Below are positions 35,247 through 44,062 of a stretch of 64,000 nucleotides of DNA, one piece after another. Under the pieces are notes generated by a model. That model was not told the origin of the DNA. It saw nothing but the letters and a program-made list of their open reading frames with translations, and did no database searches. This DNA comes from Rhodoblastus sphagnicola (GTDB lineage: Bacteria > Pseudomonadota > Alphaproteobacteria > Rhizobiales > Beijerinckiaceae), in assembly GCF_002937075.1 (NCBI RefSeq), contig NZ_NHSJ01000087.1, forward strand, positions 62,001 to 126,000, in the 5' to 3' direction. Both the position numbers and the translations under genes were made by a program. Position 1 is the stretch's first letter. Each line of letters starts with the position of its first letter.

Positions 35247-36745
35247 GCGATCGCCATCGCCGGCTTGCGGCCGAGCAGCCGCGCCAGTTGCTTGAGCCGG
35301 CCGCCGAGCCTTTCGCCGGCGAGATCGGCGAGGTCCGGCGGCAGCGTCAGCAGCAGCTCCCCCTTGGCGCAGGTCAGTTTTACACGCGGCAGCACGCCTG
35401 GGTTGGAGGCGGAAATAATATAGGCGACGCGTTGCAGCGCGCCCATGATGCGGGCGCGGTCCATCAGGCGCGGGGTGGCGAGGCCCCGGATCAGCGGATT
35501 GACGTCCTCCTCCATGCCGATGTGGCGATAGGCCACGGCCATGCCGAGATAGGCGCGGCCGGCATGATCGACGCCCATGGTCGGGGTGTTGGCGAGCAGG
35601 TCCATGGCGAGGCGGGCGCGATGGTCCGGCGAGGTGCGCCAGCCGATATCGCCGTAAAGACAAGCGGCGTGACGCAGTCTTTTCTCCTCCGCCGTTTCGT
35701 TGAGCTGGCTCGACGCGAAAAAGGCGTCGGACCAGTGGATCATGTCCTCGCCATGGCCGGGCGAGCGCGAGCGCAACAGATTGTAGGCGCGCGCCGCCTC
35801 CAGCAGCGGGTCGCGCGCCTGGGTCGCGGCGTCGAGCCGGGTGTAGAGCAGGCCTTCGCGCACGCCGCCGATCGACACCACCACGCGCGCCGGCTTGCCG
35901 CGCCGGATGATTTCCTCCAGCGCCACCGCGCCATAGGCCAGTGAGGGTCGGCGCTGCTGCGACACCACGCCGACGGACACCAGCGCCTCGCTGTCCACGC
36001 GCTCCACCAGCGCGGCGAAATCCAGCGCGTCACGCGCGGGAATCTCATAGCCGTGCATGACTTCGAGCGGATAATTGCGCTGGCGCATGTGCAGCTTGGC
36101 CAGCGACCGCCAGGTGCCGCCCACGGCGTAAAACGTGCGGCCGCGCAGGGTTTCCAAAGGCGCCGCATCGGCCAGGGCGTCGCGCGCGATTTTCACCGCC
36201 GCCTTGGGCGAGGCGCCGGAGGCGTCCATCAGCGCGAGCGCGCCGAGTTTCAAGGACACGCCCACGCCGGGCTGGCCAGCCTTGACCTCGATCAGCTCCA
36301 GCGAGCCGCCGCCGAGATCGCCGACCACGCCATCGGCTTGATGAAAGGTGGAAATCACGCCCAGCGCCGAAAGCTCGGCCTCGCGGGCGCCCGAAATCAG
36401 TTCGATCGGCCGCCCGATCGCCGCGCCCGCCGCCGCCAGGAAGGCCGGGCCGTTGGCGGCGTCGCGCGCGGCCGCCGTGGCGATCGGCGTGACATCGTCG
36501 ATCCGCATGATCTCGCACAGCTTGCGGAAGCGCCGCAGCGCCGCCAGCGCGCGCTCCATGCTCTCGGCCGCGAGTTCGCCGGTGGTGGCGACGCCCCGGC
36601 CGAGGCCGCACATCGCCTTTTCGTTGAAAATCGGCGATGGCGAGCGCGTCACGCCCTCATAGGCGACGAGGCGCACCGAATTGGAGCCGATGTCGACGAT
36701 GGCCGCCGGCTTTACGCCGGGCAGCCGGCCCTGTCCCCTGACCAT
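35243..36745 (-). CDS. ppx: Exopolyphosphatase (Ppx/GppA)
   Basis: 500 residues, ASKHA fold. N-terminal phosphate loop AAIVDIGSNSVRLVAY, second loop GVVGDLGGGSLELIEV and YAVGGTWRSLA are diagnostic. Releases phosphate from polyphosphate ends (and possibly from pppGpp). It begins 4 bases after ppk, forming a polyphosphate synthesis/breakdown pair. Confidence 0.93.
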   Translation of the reverse strand: MVRGQGRLPGVKPAAIVDIGSNSVRLVAYEGVTRSPSPIFNEKAMCGLGRGVATTGELAAESMERALAALRRFRKLCEIMRIDDVTPIATAAARDAANGPAFLAAAGAAIGRPIELISGAREAELSALGVISTFHQADGVVGDLGGGSLELIEVKAGQPGVGVSLKLGALALMDASGASPKAAVKIARDALADAAPLETLRGRTFYAVGGTWRSLAKLHMRQRNYPLEVMHGYEIPARDALDFAALVERVDSEALVSVGVVSQQRRPSLAYGAVALEEIIRRGKPARVVVSIGGVREGLLYTRLDAATQARDPLLEAARAYNLLRSRSPGHGEDMIHWSDAFFASSQLNETAEEKRLRHAACLYGDIGWRTSPDHRARLAMDLLANTPTMGVDHAGRAYLGMAVAYRHIGMEEDVNPLIRGLATPRLMDRARIMGALQRVAYIISASNPGVLPRVKLTCAKGELLLTLPPDLADLAGERLGGRLKQLARLLGRKPAMAIA

Positions 36746-36749
36746 GTCT

Positions 36750-38960
36750 TCAGTTCCGCTCGCGCTTCTTGAACAAGGGTTTGGGGCTGGACTCGCGCAG
36801 GCTGGCGCCGCGCCCCGACAGCGACGGATTGGTCATGAAATACTCATGCAGGTTGAACGGCTCCTCGTTCGGCCCGCACTCGATATGCACGGAGGAGCCG
36901 TCGGGCAGCACGCGATAGGATTGCTGGTTGTCCAGCATGTTGGCGACGAGGATCTGGTCGAGAACCTGCTCGTGCGTGGTCGGATTGGTCACCGGCAGCA
37001 GCGATTCCACGCGGCGCTCGAGATTGCGCTGCATCAGGTCAGCCGAGGAAATATAGACGTAAGCCTTCTTGTGCGGCAGGCCATGGCCGCCGCCGAAGGC
37101 GTAGATGCGGGTGTGCTCCAGGAAGCGCCCGATCACCGATTTCACGCGGATGTTCTCGGACAGGCCGGGAACGCCGGGCCGCAGGCAGCAGATGCCGCGC
37201 ACCACAAAATCGATGGAGACCCCGGCCTGGCTGGCGTCGTAAAGCGCATCGATGATTTCGGGATCGACCAGCGCATTGCATTTGCCCCAGATCGCCGCCG
37301 GCTTGCCGGCCCGCGCGTAACCGACCTCCTCGGCGATATGGGCGAGCAGCTTCTTCTTCAGCGTCAGCGGCGAGACCGACATGCGCTCCAGCCCGACCGG
37401 CTCGGCATAGCCGGTGATGTAGTTGAAAATGCGCGACACGTCGCGCCCGATGGCGGGATCGGCGGTGAACAGCGACACGTCCGTATAGATCTTGGCGGTG
37501 ATCGGGTGATAATTGCCGGTGCCGATGTGGCAATAGGTGGCCAGCGCGCCGCCTTCGCGCCGCACGACAAGCGAGAGTTTGGCGTGGGTCTTCAGCTCGA
37601 TGAAGCCGAACACCACCTGCGCGCCGGCGCGCTCCAGGTCGCGCGCCCAGCGGATGTTGGCCTCCTCGTCGAAGCGCGCCTTCAGCTCGACCAGCGCGGT
37701 CACCGACTTGCCCGCCTCCGCCGCTTCGATCAGGGCGCGCACGATCGGGCTGTCGAGCGAGGTGCGGTAAAGCGTCTGCTTGATGGCGACCACATTGGGA
37801 TCGTGCGCCGCCTGCATCAGGAACTGCACCACGGCGTCGAAGCTCTCGTAGGGGTGGTGGACGACCAGATCCTTCTGCTTGACGGCCAGGAAGATGTCGC
37901 CGCCATTTTCGCGCACGCGCTCGGGAAAGCGCGGGGTGTAGGGCTTGAATCTCAGATCGGCGCGCGGCAGGCTCACCACTTCCGACAGGTCCTTCAGCGC
38001 CAGCATGCCTTCCAGCGCGATGATTTCGTCGGCCTCGACATCCATTTCCTCCGCGACAAAAGCGCGCAGGTCGGCGGGCATTTGCGCGTCCGTCTCCAGC
38101 CGGATCACCGAACCGCGCCGGCGCCGCTTCAGCGCGGTCTCGAACAGGCGCACCAGATCCTCGGCCTCCTCCTCGACTTCGAGATCGCTGTCGCGGACGA
38201 TGCGGAACAAGCCCTTGCCCTTCACCGCAAAGCCCGGAAACAGCTTTTGGATGTGGGTGAGGATCAGCGCCTCCATCGCCACCAGCCGGAAGCCGCCGCC
38301 GGGCGTGTCCGGCAGGCGGACGAAGCGCTCGATGTTCTGCGGCACGCGCACCAGCGCCTTCATCCGATCGTGACCTTCCTGTTCATAGGTCGTGGCGGCC
38401 TCGAGATCCAGCGCCAGCGACAGGCCGAGATTGGGGATGAAGGGGAAGGGATGGGCGGGATCGATGGCGAGCGGCGTGAGAATGGGAAAGACATGGGCGA
38501 AGAAATAATCGTCGAGCCAGAGCTTTTCCGCCTTGTTCAACTCGTCGGGATTGACGATGGCCATGCCCTCGGCAACCAGCTCCTCCTGCAAATCGAGCCA
38601 GCGCCTGGTTTGTTCGCGCGCCAGCAGGCTGACGCGGGCATGGATCAGCGGCAGATTTTCGGCGGGGGTGAGGCCGTCGTCGGACGGGGTTTCCACCCCG
38701 CTGCGCAACTGGCCGCGCAGGCCGGCGACGCGCACCATGAAGAATTCGTCGAGGTTATTGGCGGATATGGAGACGAAACGCACCCGCTCCAGCAGCGGAT
38801 GCGCCAGATTGGACGCCTCCAGCAGCACGCGGCGGTTGAACTCCAGCCAGGACAATTCGCGGTTGATGAAGCGCTTGGGCGACAGCCGCAGATTTTCATC
38901 GGCCAAGGCCGGGTCGCCCGACGGGGTCATGACGGTCACGGACTCAATCGCCTCGCTCAT
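36750..38960 (-). CDS. ppk: Polyphosphate kinase 1
   Basis: 736 residues. The N-domain has the [17 protein letters not shown] and [18 protein letters not shown] blocks. The catalytic part has [20 protein letters not shown] and CHIGTGNYH (catalytic histidine region), then [21 protein letters not shown]. Reversibly makes polyphosphate from ATP. Part of the permease-hdaA-ppk-ppx order conserved in Hyphomicrobiales. Confidence 0.97.
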   Translation of the reverse strand: MSEAIESVTVMTPSGDPALADENLRLSPKRFINRELSWLEFNRRVLLEASNLAHPLLERVRFVSISANNLDEFFMVRVAGLRGQLRSGVETPSDDGLTPAENLPLIHARVSLLAREQTRRWLDLQEELVAEGMAIVNPDELNKAEKLWLDDYFFAHVFPILTPLAIDPAHPFPFIPNLGLSLALDLEAATTYEQEGHDRMKALVRVPQNIERFVRLPDTPGGGFRLVAMEALILTHIQKLFPGFAVKGKGLFRIVRDSDLEVEEEAEDLVRLFETALKRRRRGSVIRLETDAQMPADLRAFVAEEMDVEADEIIALEGMLALKDLSEVVSLPRADLRFKPYTPRFPERVRENGGDIFLAVKQKDLVVHHPYESFDAVVQFLMQAAHDPNVVAIKQTLYRTSLDSPIVRALIEAAEAGKSVTALVELKARFDEEANIRWARDLERAGAQVVFGFIELKTHAKLSLVVRREGGALATYCHIGTGNYHPITAKIYTDVSLFTADPAIGRDVSRIFNYITGYAEPVGLERMSVSPLTLKKKLLAHIAEEVGYARAGKPAAIWGKCNALVDPEIIDALYDASQAGVSIDFVVRGICCLRPGVPGLSENIRVKSVIGRFLEHTRIYAFGGGHGLPHKKAYVYISSADLMQRNLERRVESLLPVTNPTTHEQVLDQILVANMLDNQQSYRVLPDGSSVHIECGPNEEPFNLHEYFMTNPSLSGRGASLRESSPKPLFKKRERN

Positions 38961-39032
38961 TTACGAATCGCTTTCACACTGCGGCTGAAGATTATTGCGC
39001 TGCGGCATAATGTCTCCCCCGCCTTCAAAAGG

Positions 39033-39728
39033 TCAATCGCTGTCATCGTCGTCGGCGCCACAGCCGAATTGCGGGTTGCCCCGCAAAAACTCGCCGGCGA
39101 AGGCGCGCGTCACCGCCCGCCCCCGCGCCAGCGCCTCGCGGTCGAGCGCGCTCACCAGCGCCCCGCAGGTTGCGAGGGAACGCTCGATGCGCGCGGCCAG
39201 ATAGGCGATGGTGGCCGCGTCCACGCGAATCTGGCGGTCGTCGAACAGCTTGACGAGAATCGTTTGCAGGAACGCCTCGTCGGGCGCGGCGATCTCGGCT
39301 TGCGGCATGCGGCGCAGCCGCGACAGCAGGTCGGGGGTCTTGAGGCCCCAGAAGTCGGGCGCGCGCGCCGCCGTCAGCATCAGCGCCGCGCCGCTTTCCA
39401 TCAACACATTAAGGAGGTGGAACAGTTCTTTCTCCGGCGCCAATTCGGCGTTCTCCAGCAGCAACGCCTTTTCGCCGGCGAGCGCCGGCGGCCCGCCCGC
39501 GTCGAGATCGCGCCCGTCAAAAATCCGTGCTCCGGCCCGCGCCGCCCAGATCGCCCCGAGATGGCTCTTGCCCGACCCCGACGGCCCGGTCAGCAGCAGC
39601 ATGTGGCGCGGCCAGTCCGGCCACAGCCGCACCAGCGCCAGCGCCTGCGCGTTGCAGGGGCTTTCCAGGAAATCCTGTTCGCCAAAGCGCGGCGCCAACG
39701 CCAGATCCAGCGGCAATTGCCCGCTCAT
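39033..39728 (-). CDS. hdaA: DnaA-related replication regulator HdaA
   Basis: 231 residues: an N-terminal clamp-binding peptide region (QLPLDLA), a Walker A-like LTGPSGSGKSHLG, and the remainder of a DnaA-type AAA+ domain, but no DNA-binding domain. Hda proteins promote hydrolysis of DnaA-ATP at the replication clamp. The start overlaps the permease stop (ATGA). Confidence 0.92.
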   Translation of the reverse strand: MSGQLPLDLALAPRFGEQDFLESPCNAQALALVRLWPDWPRHMLLLTGPSGSGKSHLGAIWAARAGARIFDGRDLDAGGPPALAGEKALLLENAELAPEKELFHLLNVLMESGAALMLTAARAPDFWGLKTPDLLSRLRRMPQAEIAAPDEAFLQTILVKLFDDRQIRVDAATIAYLAARIERSLATCGALVSALDREALARGRAVTRAFAGEFLRGNPQFGCGADDDDSD

Positions 39729-40831
39729 GTCGGACCGATGTCCATGCCGTGGAACAGCGTGCTCTGCTTGTAGCGGCGCGCGGCGAAGCGCACGACCACG
39801 CCGAAGGCGGCCGCCGCCGGCACGGCCAGGATCATGCCGGCGAAGCCGAACAGGCTGCCGAAGGCGAGCAGGGCGAAGATCAGCCAGACCGGATGCAGCC
39901 CGACCGAGCCGCCGACCAGTTTCGGCGTCAGGAAATTGCCCTCCAGAAACTGGCCGACGCCGACCACCGCCAGGGCCTCGCCGAACAGGCCGAGGCTCGG
40001 CCAACCCTGGACGATGGCGACGACGGCGGAGAAGATCAGCGCCGTGAGCGAGCCGACATAGGGAATGAAGCTGAGCAGGCCGGCCGATGTGCCGATCAGG
40101 AAACCGAAATTGAGGCCGATCATCGACAGACCGACGCCGTACCACAGGCCGAGAAAGAGGCAGACCAGCGATTGCCCGCGTAAAAAGCCGCTCAGCGCCC
40201 GGTCGATCTCGGTGGCGATTTCGAGCACGGCGGGGCGGTAGCGCGGCGGCACGAGGCTGTGCAGCACGGCGATCATCTCGTCCCAGTCGAGCAGCAGATA
40301 GAAGGTGACCACGGGGGTGATGACCGTGAGCGTGACGATGCCGACCAGCGCCTGGCCGCCGGACCAGATGCTCTTGAGGAAATTGCCGAACCATTGCACG
40401 CCCTGGCCGACGAAATTGCCCAAGGATTTCTGGATCGATTCATTGGCGCTGGCGCTGTCGATTCCCAGCTTTTGCAGCCAGTCGCCGCCGTATTTCTGCA
40501 AGAACTCGGCCGCCTGTTCCGTGATCAGGGACTGAAGCTTGGCGGCATAGACCGGCAGGCTCTCGGCAAAGCCCACCACCTGCCGTCCGAGCACGGGCGC
40601 CAGCACGAAGATGACGATGGTCAGCACCACGACGAACACCGCCAGGATCACCAGCGTCGCCAGCAGGCGGCTCAGGCCGAGCCTTTGCAGCCGGTCGGCC
40701 ACGGGGTCGAGCACATAGCCGAGGATCAGGGCGGCGACGAAGGGCGCCAGCACGCTCGCGGACATGTAAAGGCCGAGACCGGCCAGAACCAGCATCAAAA
40801 ACCAGAACGCAAGCTGCCATTCAATGCGCAT
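39725..40831 (-). CDS. AI-2E family (PerM-like) permease
   Basis: 368 residues, about eight membrane helices; typical segments include GYVLDPVADRLQR, the central LVGIVTLTVITPVVTFYLLLDWDEM, and the C-terminal FIPYVGSLTALI and LVGGSVGLHPVWLIFALLAFGSLFG. The family includes autoinducer-2 exporters and ion antiporters; the role here is unknown. Coupled to hdaA by an ATGA overlap. Confidence 0.9.
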   Translation of the reverse strand: MRIEWQLAFWFLMLVLAGLGLYMSASVLAPFVAALILGYVLDPVADRLQRLGLSRLLATLVILAVFVVVLTIVIFVLAPVLGRQVVGFAESLPVYAAKLQSLITEQAAEFLQKYGGDWLQKLGIDSASANESIQKSLGNFVGQGVQWFGNFLKSIWSGGQALVGIVTLTVITPVVTFYLLLDWDEMIAVLHSLVPPRYRPAVLEIATEIDRALSGFLRGQSLVCLFLGLWYGVGLSMIGLNFGFLIGTSAGLLSFIPYVGSLTALIFSAVVAIVQGWPSLGLFGEALAVVGVGQFLEGNFLTPKLVGGSVGLHPVWLIFALLAFGSLFGFAGMILAVPAAAAFGVVVRFAARRYKQSTLFHGMDIGPT

Positions 40832-40880
40832 GAGCCAGTCCTCTTGAGGCAGTCCTCTTGGGCCAGTCCCGGGGCGGGCG

Positions 40881-41426
40881 TCACGAATGCATGTGCGCGA
40901 CCCACCGTTTGAAATAGGCCGCCAGCGAGGCCAAGGTCAATGCCGCGACCAGCCAGACTCCCGCTGTGAACCAGGGCATGGGGAGATGGAAGGCCAATGC
41001 GGCCAACAGCATGACGACAAAAGCGATCTGCGCGGCGGTGTTGGCCTTGGAGAGAAAATGCGGCCGGATGGTCATGGGCCTGTCCATCACCCGGCAGAGG
41101 ATGACGGCGCCGACAATCAGCAGATCGCGCGTCACCACCAGCAGGACGAGGTAGAGCGGAACCAGCCCGACGCCCGCGAGCGTAACGTAATTGCACACCA
41201 GCAGCGCCTTGTCGGCGAGGGCGTCGAGATAGGCGCCGAGTTCCGAACGCAGGTCGAAGCGCCGGGCGATCCAGCCGTCGAGCGCGTCGGACAGGCCGGC
41301 GACGACGAAAATCGCGAGCGCCTCGGTCCAGCGCCGCTCCACGATCATCTCGACCGAAAACGGGGCCAGCACCAGACGCGCCAGGCTGATCAGGTTGGGC
41401 AGGAAGGCGAACCACGTGCGGGGCAT
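40881..41426 (-). CDS. CDP-alcohol phosphatidyltransferase (PgsA-like)
   Basis: 181 residues, about five membrane helices, with the full family signature SDALDGWIARRFDLRSELGAYLDALADK (D-G-x2-A-R-x8-G-x3-D-x3-D). Transfers a phosphatidyl group from CDP-diacylglycerol to an alcohol such as glycerol-3-phosphate. Short for PgsA but complete. Between it and the permease are two direct copies of CAGTCCTCTTG. Confidence 0.9.
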   Translation of the reverse strand: MPRTWFAFLPNLISLARLVLAPFSVEMIVERRWTEALAIFVVAGLSDALDGWIARRFDLRSELGAYLDALADKALLVCNYVTLAGVGLVPLYLVLLVVTRDLLIVGAVILCRVMDRPMTIRPHFLSKANTAAQIAFVVMLLAALAFHLPMPWFTAGVWLVAALTLASLAAYFKRWVAHMHS

Positions 41427-41451
41427 GGAAACTCAACGATACTAAACGCAA

Positions 41452-41497
41452 GCATATCCCGCAAAAGTGGACTCCGGTTTTGCGAAAGGGAGATGCG
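41452..41497. repeat. Dispersed palindromic element, copy 2
   Basis: Same element as at 5181-5227, in opposite orientation: GCATATCC, inner arms CGCAAAA / TTTTGCG and a CCGG-containing loop, with the right outer arm degraded. It lies between pucC and the phosphatidyltransferase gene. Confidence 0.7.
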
Positions 41498-41514
41498 CTT
41501 TAACGGAAAACCTG

Positions 41515-41548
41515 AGCTTTCCCCACTTCAAGCCAAGCGGGGAAAGCT
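41515..41548 (-). terminator. Hairpin downstream of pucC, possible terminator
   Basis: 10-bp perfect stem AGCTTTCCCC / GGGGAAAGCT with a 14-base loop. On the minus strand it is followed by CAGGTTTTCC, so T-richness is weak. It is about 80 bases after the pucC stop. Confidence 0.5.
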
Positions 41549-41628
41549 TTGGGATACGCGCTGACTATGCGGCGGGCACCGCTCCCTGACAAGGGGGGCG
41601 TCGCGGCGGGAACCCGGCGGCGCTCGCC

Positions 41629-43035
41629 TCACGCGGAGGTTTGCGGGGCAGCCGCGCGCGGCGCGCGGCGCAGCAGCGGAAACATCACCACGATGGCGCA
41701 CAGCAGAAACACGATTTCAAGGCTGTAAACCGTGTTGTACGGCGTCGCCGCGCCAAATGGCTGCTCGATCGGCAAGCCCGCGACCACGTCGCGAATCACG
41801 CCGCCCAGCGCGATGGCTATGCCCGCCGCCGAAGCTTGAACCGCGCCCCAGGCGCCCAGCGCCAGACCGGCCTGATCGTCGGGGGCCGTTTGCATGGTCG
41901 CGGTCAGCGTGCCGTGCCCGAACAAGCCGGCGCCGAAGCCGATCAGCGCCGTGCCCAGCGCGAACAGCGCCATGGAATTGAACGGCGCGGCGAGAATGAC
42001 CGCGAGGAAGGCGGGAATCCCGACCAGGGCGCCGTAGCTGGCCATGCGGAACGGATCCGCGCCGCGGCTCAGGACGCGCGACGCCAGCGCAAAACCGAAA
42101 AGGCCGCCGATTGCGAGGGTCGCCGTCAGTTTCGTTGTTTGCCCGACGGTAAGGTGAAGAACCTGACCGCCATAGGGTTCGAGCAGGACGTCTTCCATGC
42201 TGAAGGCCATGGTGCCAAAACCGACCGCGACCAACCGACGGATGGCGCCGAGACCCGAGGTGAAATTCACCCAGGCTTCGCGGAACGATGGCAAGCGCGC
42301 GGAACTGGGCGCCCCCGACCCCGGCTTGCGCGCCTCCTGCTGCCAGACCGCGGTCACGTTGAGGATCAACGTCGCCACAGCCGCGCCCTGGATGACCTGG
42401 ATCAGGCGCGCCGGCGAAAACTCCGTCAAAAAGTAGCCGAAAACCTGCGCGCAGACGATCATGCCGAGCAGCAGCGACACATACATGAGGCCCACGACCT
42501 TGGGCTGCGACTCAGGCGGCGCCAGATCGGTGGCGAGGGCGAGGCCGACGGTCTGGATCATGTGCAGACCGGCGCCGACCAGCAGGAACGCAGCGCCTCC
42601 GCCGAGATAGCCAAGCCAGACCGGCGCGTGATTGGCATGTCCCTGGCCGGTCAGGACGAGAATCGCGAAAGGCATGATGGAGAGGCCGCCGAACTGCAGC
42701 AGCGTGCCCTTCCAGATGAAGGGAACCCGCTTCCAGCCAAGCGCCGAAGTATGGTTGTCCGAGCGAAACCCGATCAGGGCGCGCAAGGGCGCGAAGACAA
42801 GCGGCAGCGACACCATGATGCCGACCAGCGAGGCCGGCGCCCCGAGTTCGACGATCATCACGCGGTTGAGGGTTCCAACCAGCAGCACCAGCGCCATGCC
42901 GACCGAAACCTGGAACAGGGAGAGACGCAGCAGCCTCGACAGCGGCAGTTCCGGCGTGGCGGCATCCGCGAACGGCAGGTAGCGCGCGCCCCGCGCCATC
43001 CATGCGCGCATCGCCTTCTCGCTGAATCGGTTCAT
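41629..43035 (-). CDS. pucC: PucC-type antenna assembly MFS protein
   Basis: 468 residues, 12 membrane helices, BCH/PucC/LhaA family. Conserved stretches: LRLSLFQVSVGMALVLLVGTLNRVMIVELG, LRALIGFRSDNHTSALGWKRVPFIW, and DVLLEPYGGQVLHL. The family is needed for LH2 assembly, possibly as a BChl or antenna chaperone. It follows the second pucBA on the same strand after 217 bases that contain a tandem repeat and a hairpin. ATG 43035 is chosen from the conserved N-terminus; its ribosome site is weak. Confidence 0.93.
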   Translation of the reverse strand: MNRFSEKAMRAWMARGARYLPFADAATPELPLSRLLRLSLFQVSVGMALVLLVGTLNRVMIVELGAPASLVGIMVSLPLVFAPLRALIGFRSDNHTSALGWKRVPFIWKGTLLQFGGLSIMPFAILVLTGQGHANHAPVWLGYLGGGAAFLLVGAGLHMIQTVGLALATDLAPPESQPKVVGLMYVSLLLGMIVCAQVFGYFLTEFSPARLIQVIQGAAVATLILNVTAVWQQEARKPGSGAPSSARLPSFREAWVNFTSGLGAIRRLVAVGFGTMAFSMEDVLLEPYGGQVLHLTVGQTTKLTATLAIGGLFGFALASRVLSRGADPFRMASYGALVGIPAFLAVILAAPFNSMALFALGTALIGFGAGLFGHGTLTATMQTAPDDQAGLALGAWGAVQASAAGIAIALGGVIRDVVAGLPIEQPFGAATPYNTVYSLEIVFLLCAIVVMFPLLRRAPRAAAPQTSA

Positions 43036-43048
43036 GAGATGTAGACCC

Positions 43049-43084
43049 AAGTTTACGACGATTGACAAGTTTACGACGATTGAA
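43049..43084. repeat. Tandem 18-base repeat upstream of pucC
   Basis: Two adjacent copies of AAGTTTACGACGATTGAC/A, starting 14 bases upstream of the pucC ATG. Could be a protein-binding site or a simple duplication. Confidence 0.7.
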
Positions 43085-43180
43085 CCGGCGGGATCCGATG
43101 ATCGGGAACCAACACCCGCGCCGCGCGCCCAAAGGGCGAATGGAAAGCAGGCGCGCTGACCGCCCCACGTGAAGAAACGA

Positions 43181-43200
43181 CCGGTATCACATGACACCGG
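43181..43200 (-). promoter_or_regulatory. Intercistronic hairpin between pucA and pucC
   Basis: CCGGTGTC ATGT GATACCGG on the minus strand (one mismatch), followed by TCGTTTCTTC. It may attenuate read-through or protect the abundant pucBA mRNA from decay, giving more antenna than PucC. Confidence 0.45.
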
Positions 43201-43252
43201 CCGCGAGAAAGCTTTATCAGCTCATGGGGCGTCGAATGACGCTGCGATCAAC

Positions 43253-43438
43253 TCAGCCGAAAACGGAGGTCTCGATCGCGGCAGCCTTCTTCACGCCACC
43301 CTGCCAGTAGGCCGGGAACCATGTGGTGTGCGAGATCAGCGCAAGATGCACCAGGATCGCAATCACGGTCACGGAGCCGAGCAGCAGCGGGAGGCCAACG
43401 CTCGGGTTGACGACAGTCCAAATCTTACCTTGGTTCAT
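43253..43438 (-). CDS. pucA: LH2 light-harvesting alpha polypeptide, B850 type
   Basis: 61 residues. [10 protein letters not shown] start, ring ligand His31, and the standard Tyr44-Trp45 pair in [11 protein letters not shown], which gives B800-850 absorption. The first about 53 residues are close to the R. acidophilus B800-850 alpha chain. Only a short C-terminal tail is present ([10 protein letters not shown]), unlike the long tail of the copy at 4.8 kb. GAGGAG precedes ATG 43438. Confidence 0.95.
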   Translation of the reverse strand: MNQGKIWTVVNPSVGLPLLLGSVTVIAILVHLALISHTTWFPAYWQGGVKKAAAIETSVFG

Positions 43439-43450
43439 ATCAAAGACTCC

Positions 43451-43597
43451 TCAATGCAGCCAAGGAGAGAAAGCGAACGCGAGAACGTGCGCGAAGATCG
43501 CGAGCACGAAGAACACGCGGGCGCCGTCGATGACGTGCTTGTGAAGCTCTTCGGATTCAGCTGCGGTCAAGCCCGTCAGCCCCTTTTCATCAGCCAT
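43451..43597 (-). CDS. pucB: LH2 light-harvesting beta polypeptide
   Basis: 48 residues. N-terminus [10 protein letters not shown] extends five residues beyond the copy at 4.6 kb; thereafter [19 protein letters not shown] and the membrane helix with FAHVLAF, ending SPWLH. Start ATG 43597 follows GAGAGGTGGACA, nearly the same ribosome site as the first operon. pucA follows after 12 bases. Confidence 0.95.
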   Translation of the reverse strand: MADEKGLTGLTAAESEELHKHVIDGARVFFVLAIFAHVLAFAFSPWLH

Positions 43598-43717
43598 TGT
43601 CCACCTCTCATGTAACGCCACCAGCTCCGCTCCACGCGGAAACCACGAGAAGCTTTTTTTGCCTGTGGCCAGGAGGCCCACAGCGCCCCGAGAGTCTCGT
43701 TGCGACCTGCAGGCGAC

Positions 43718-43761
43718 CGTCACTATATATTGACACTTGATACTGTCAAGCTGGTGTGACA
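43718..43761 (-). promoter_or_regulatory. pucBA promoter with two PpsR/CrtJ boxes 8 bp apart
   Basis: Box 1 (43744-43761) is a perfect TGT-N12-ACA palindrome (TGTCA ... TGACA). After exactly 8 bases, box 2 (43718-43735) is TGT-N12-ACG on the minus strand. A near-consensus promoter overlaps them: -35 TTGACA (43744-43749), 16-base spacer, -10 TATAGT (43722-43727). The leader to pucB is about 118 bases and contains a GC hairpin at 43663-43683 followed by an A-run. Confidence 0.85.
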
Positions 43762-44062
43762 TAAATTTCGACGGAACACGGCTTCTTTTCGGAACCGCTG
43801 GCGCGGCTGAGTTTTTCCTACCTTTTGGCCGGATTTCCTGGCGAAGCGGGGGCGATGCGACGGATCGTGTTGGGGCGTGGACTGCGGCTTGCCGCAAGCC
43901 GGAAGGAAAGACCCATTCCCTCAACGGGAGGGGCTGGACCGTCTGGCCCGAAGGGCGCAAACCCTTAAGGCTCAGGCATTGCGTCGAAGAAAAGCCTGTT
44001 CGTCTGGCGCCGATGCGCTTGTTCGGAAGAGTCGGAAGAGTCGGAAGAGAAGGAAGTAGCCC
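43762..44062. other. Divergent intergenic region upstream of the repeat protein
   Basis: No gene is supported. Near 43947-43976, CCCGAAGGGCGCAAACCC followed by CTCAGGCA resembles the core of glycine riboswitches, but the pairing arms are poor. At 44032-44054 the 9-mer GGAAGAGTC is repeated in tandem just before the ribosome site AAGGA of the gene at 44063. Confidence 0.4.

Noticed and set aside
43163-43178. Second parS-like site (CCCCACGTGAAG)
   Set aside because: Only the central CACGTGAA matches; the arms are not palindromic and most flanking positions differ from the consensus.
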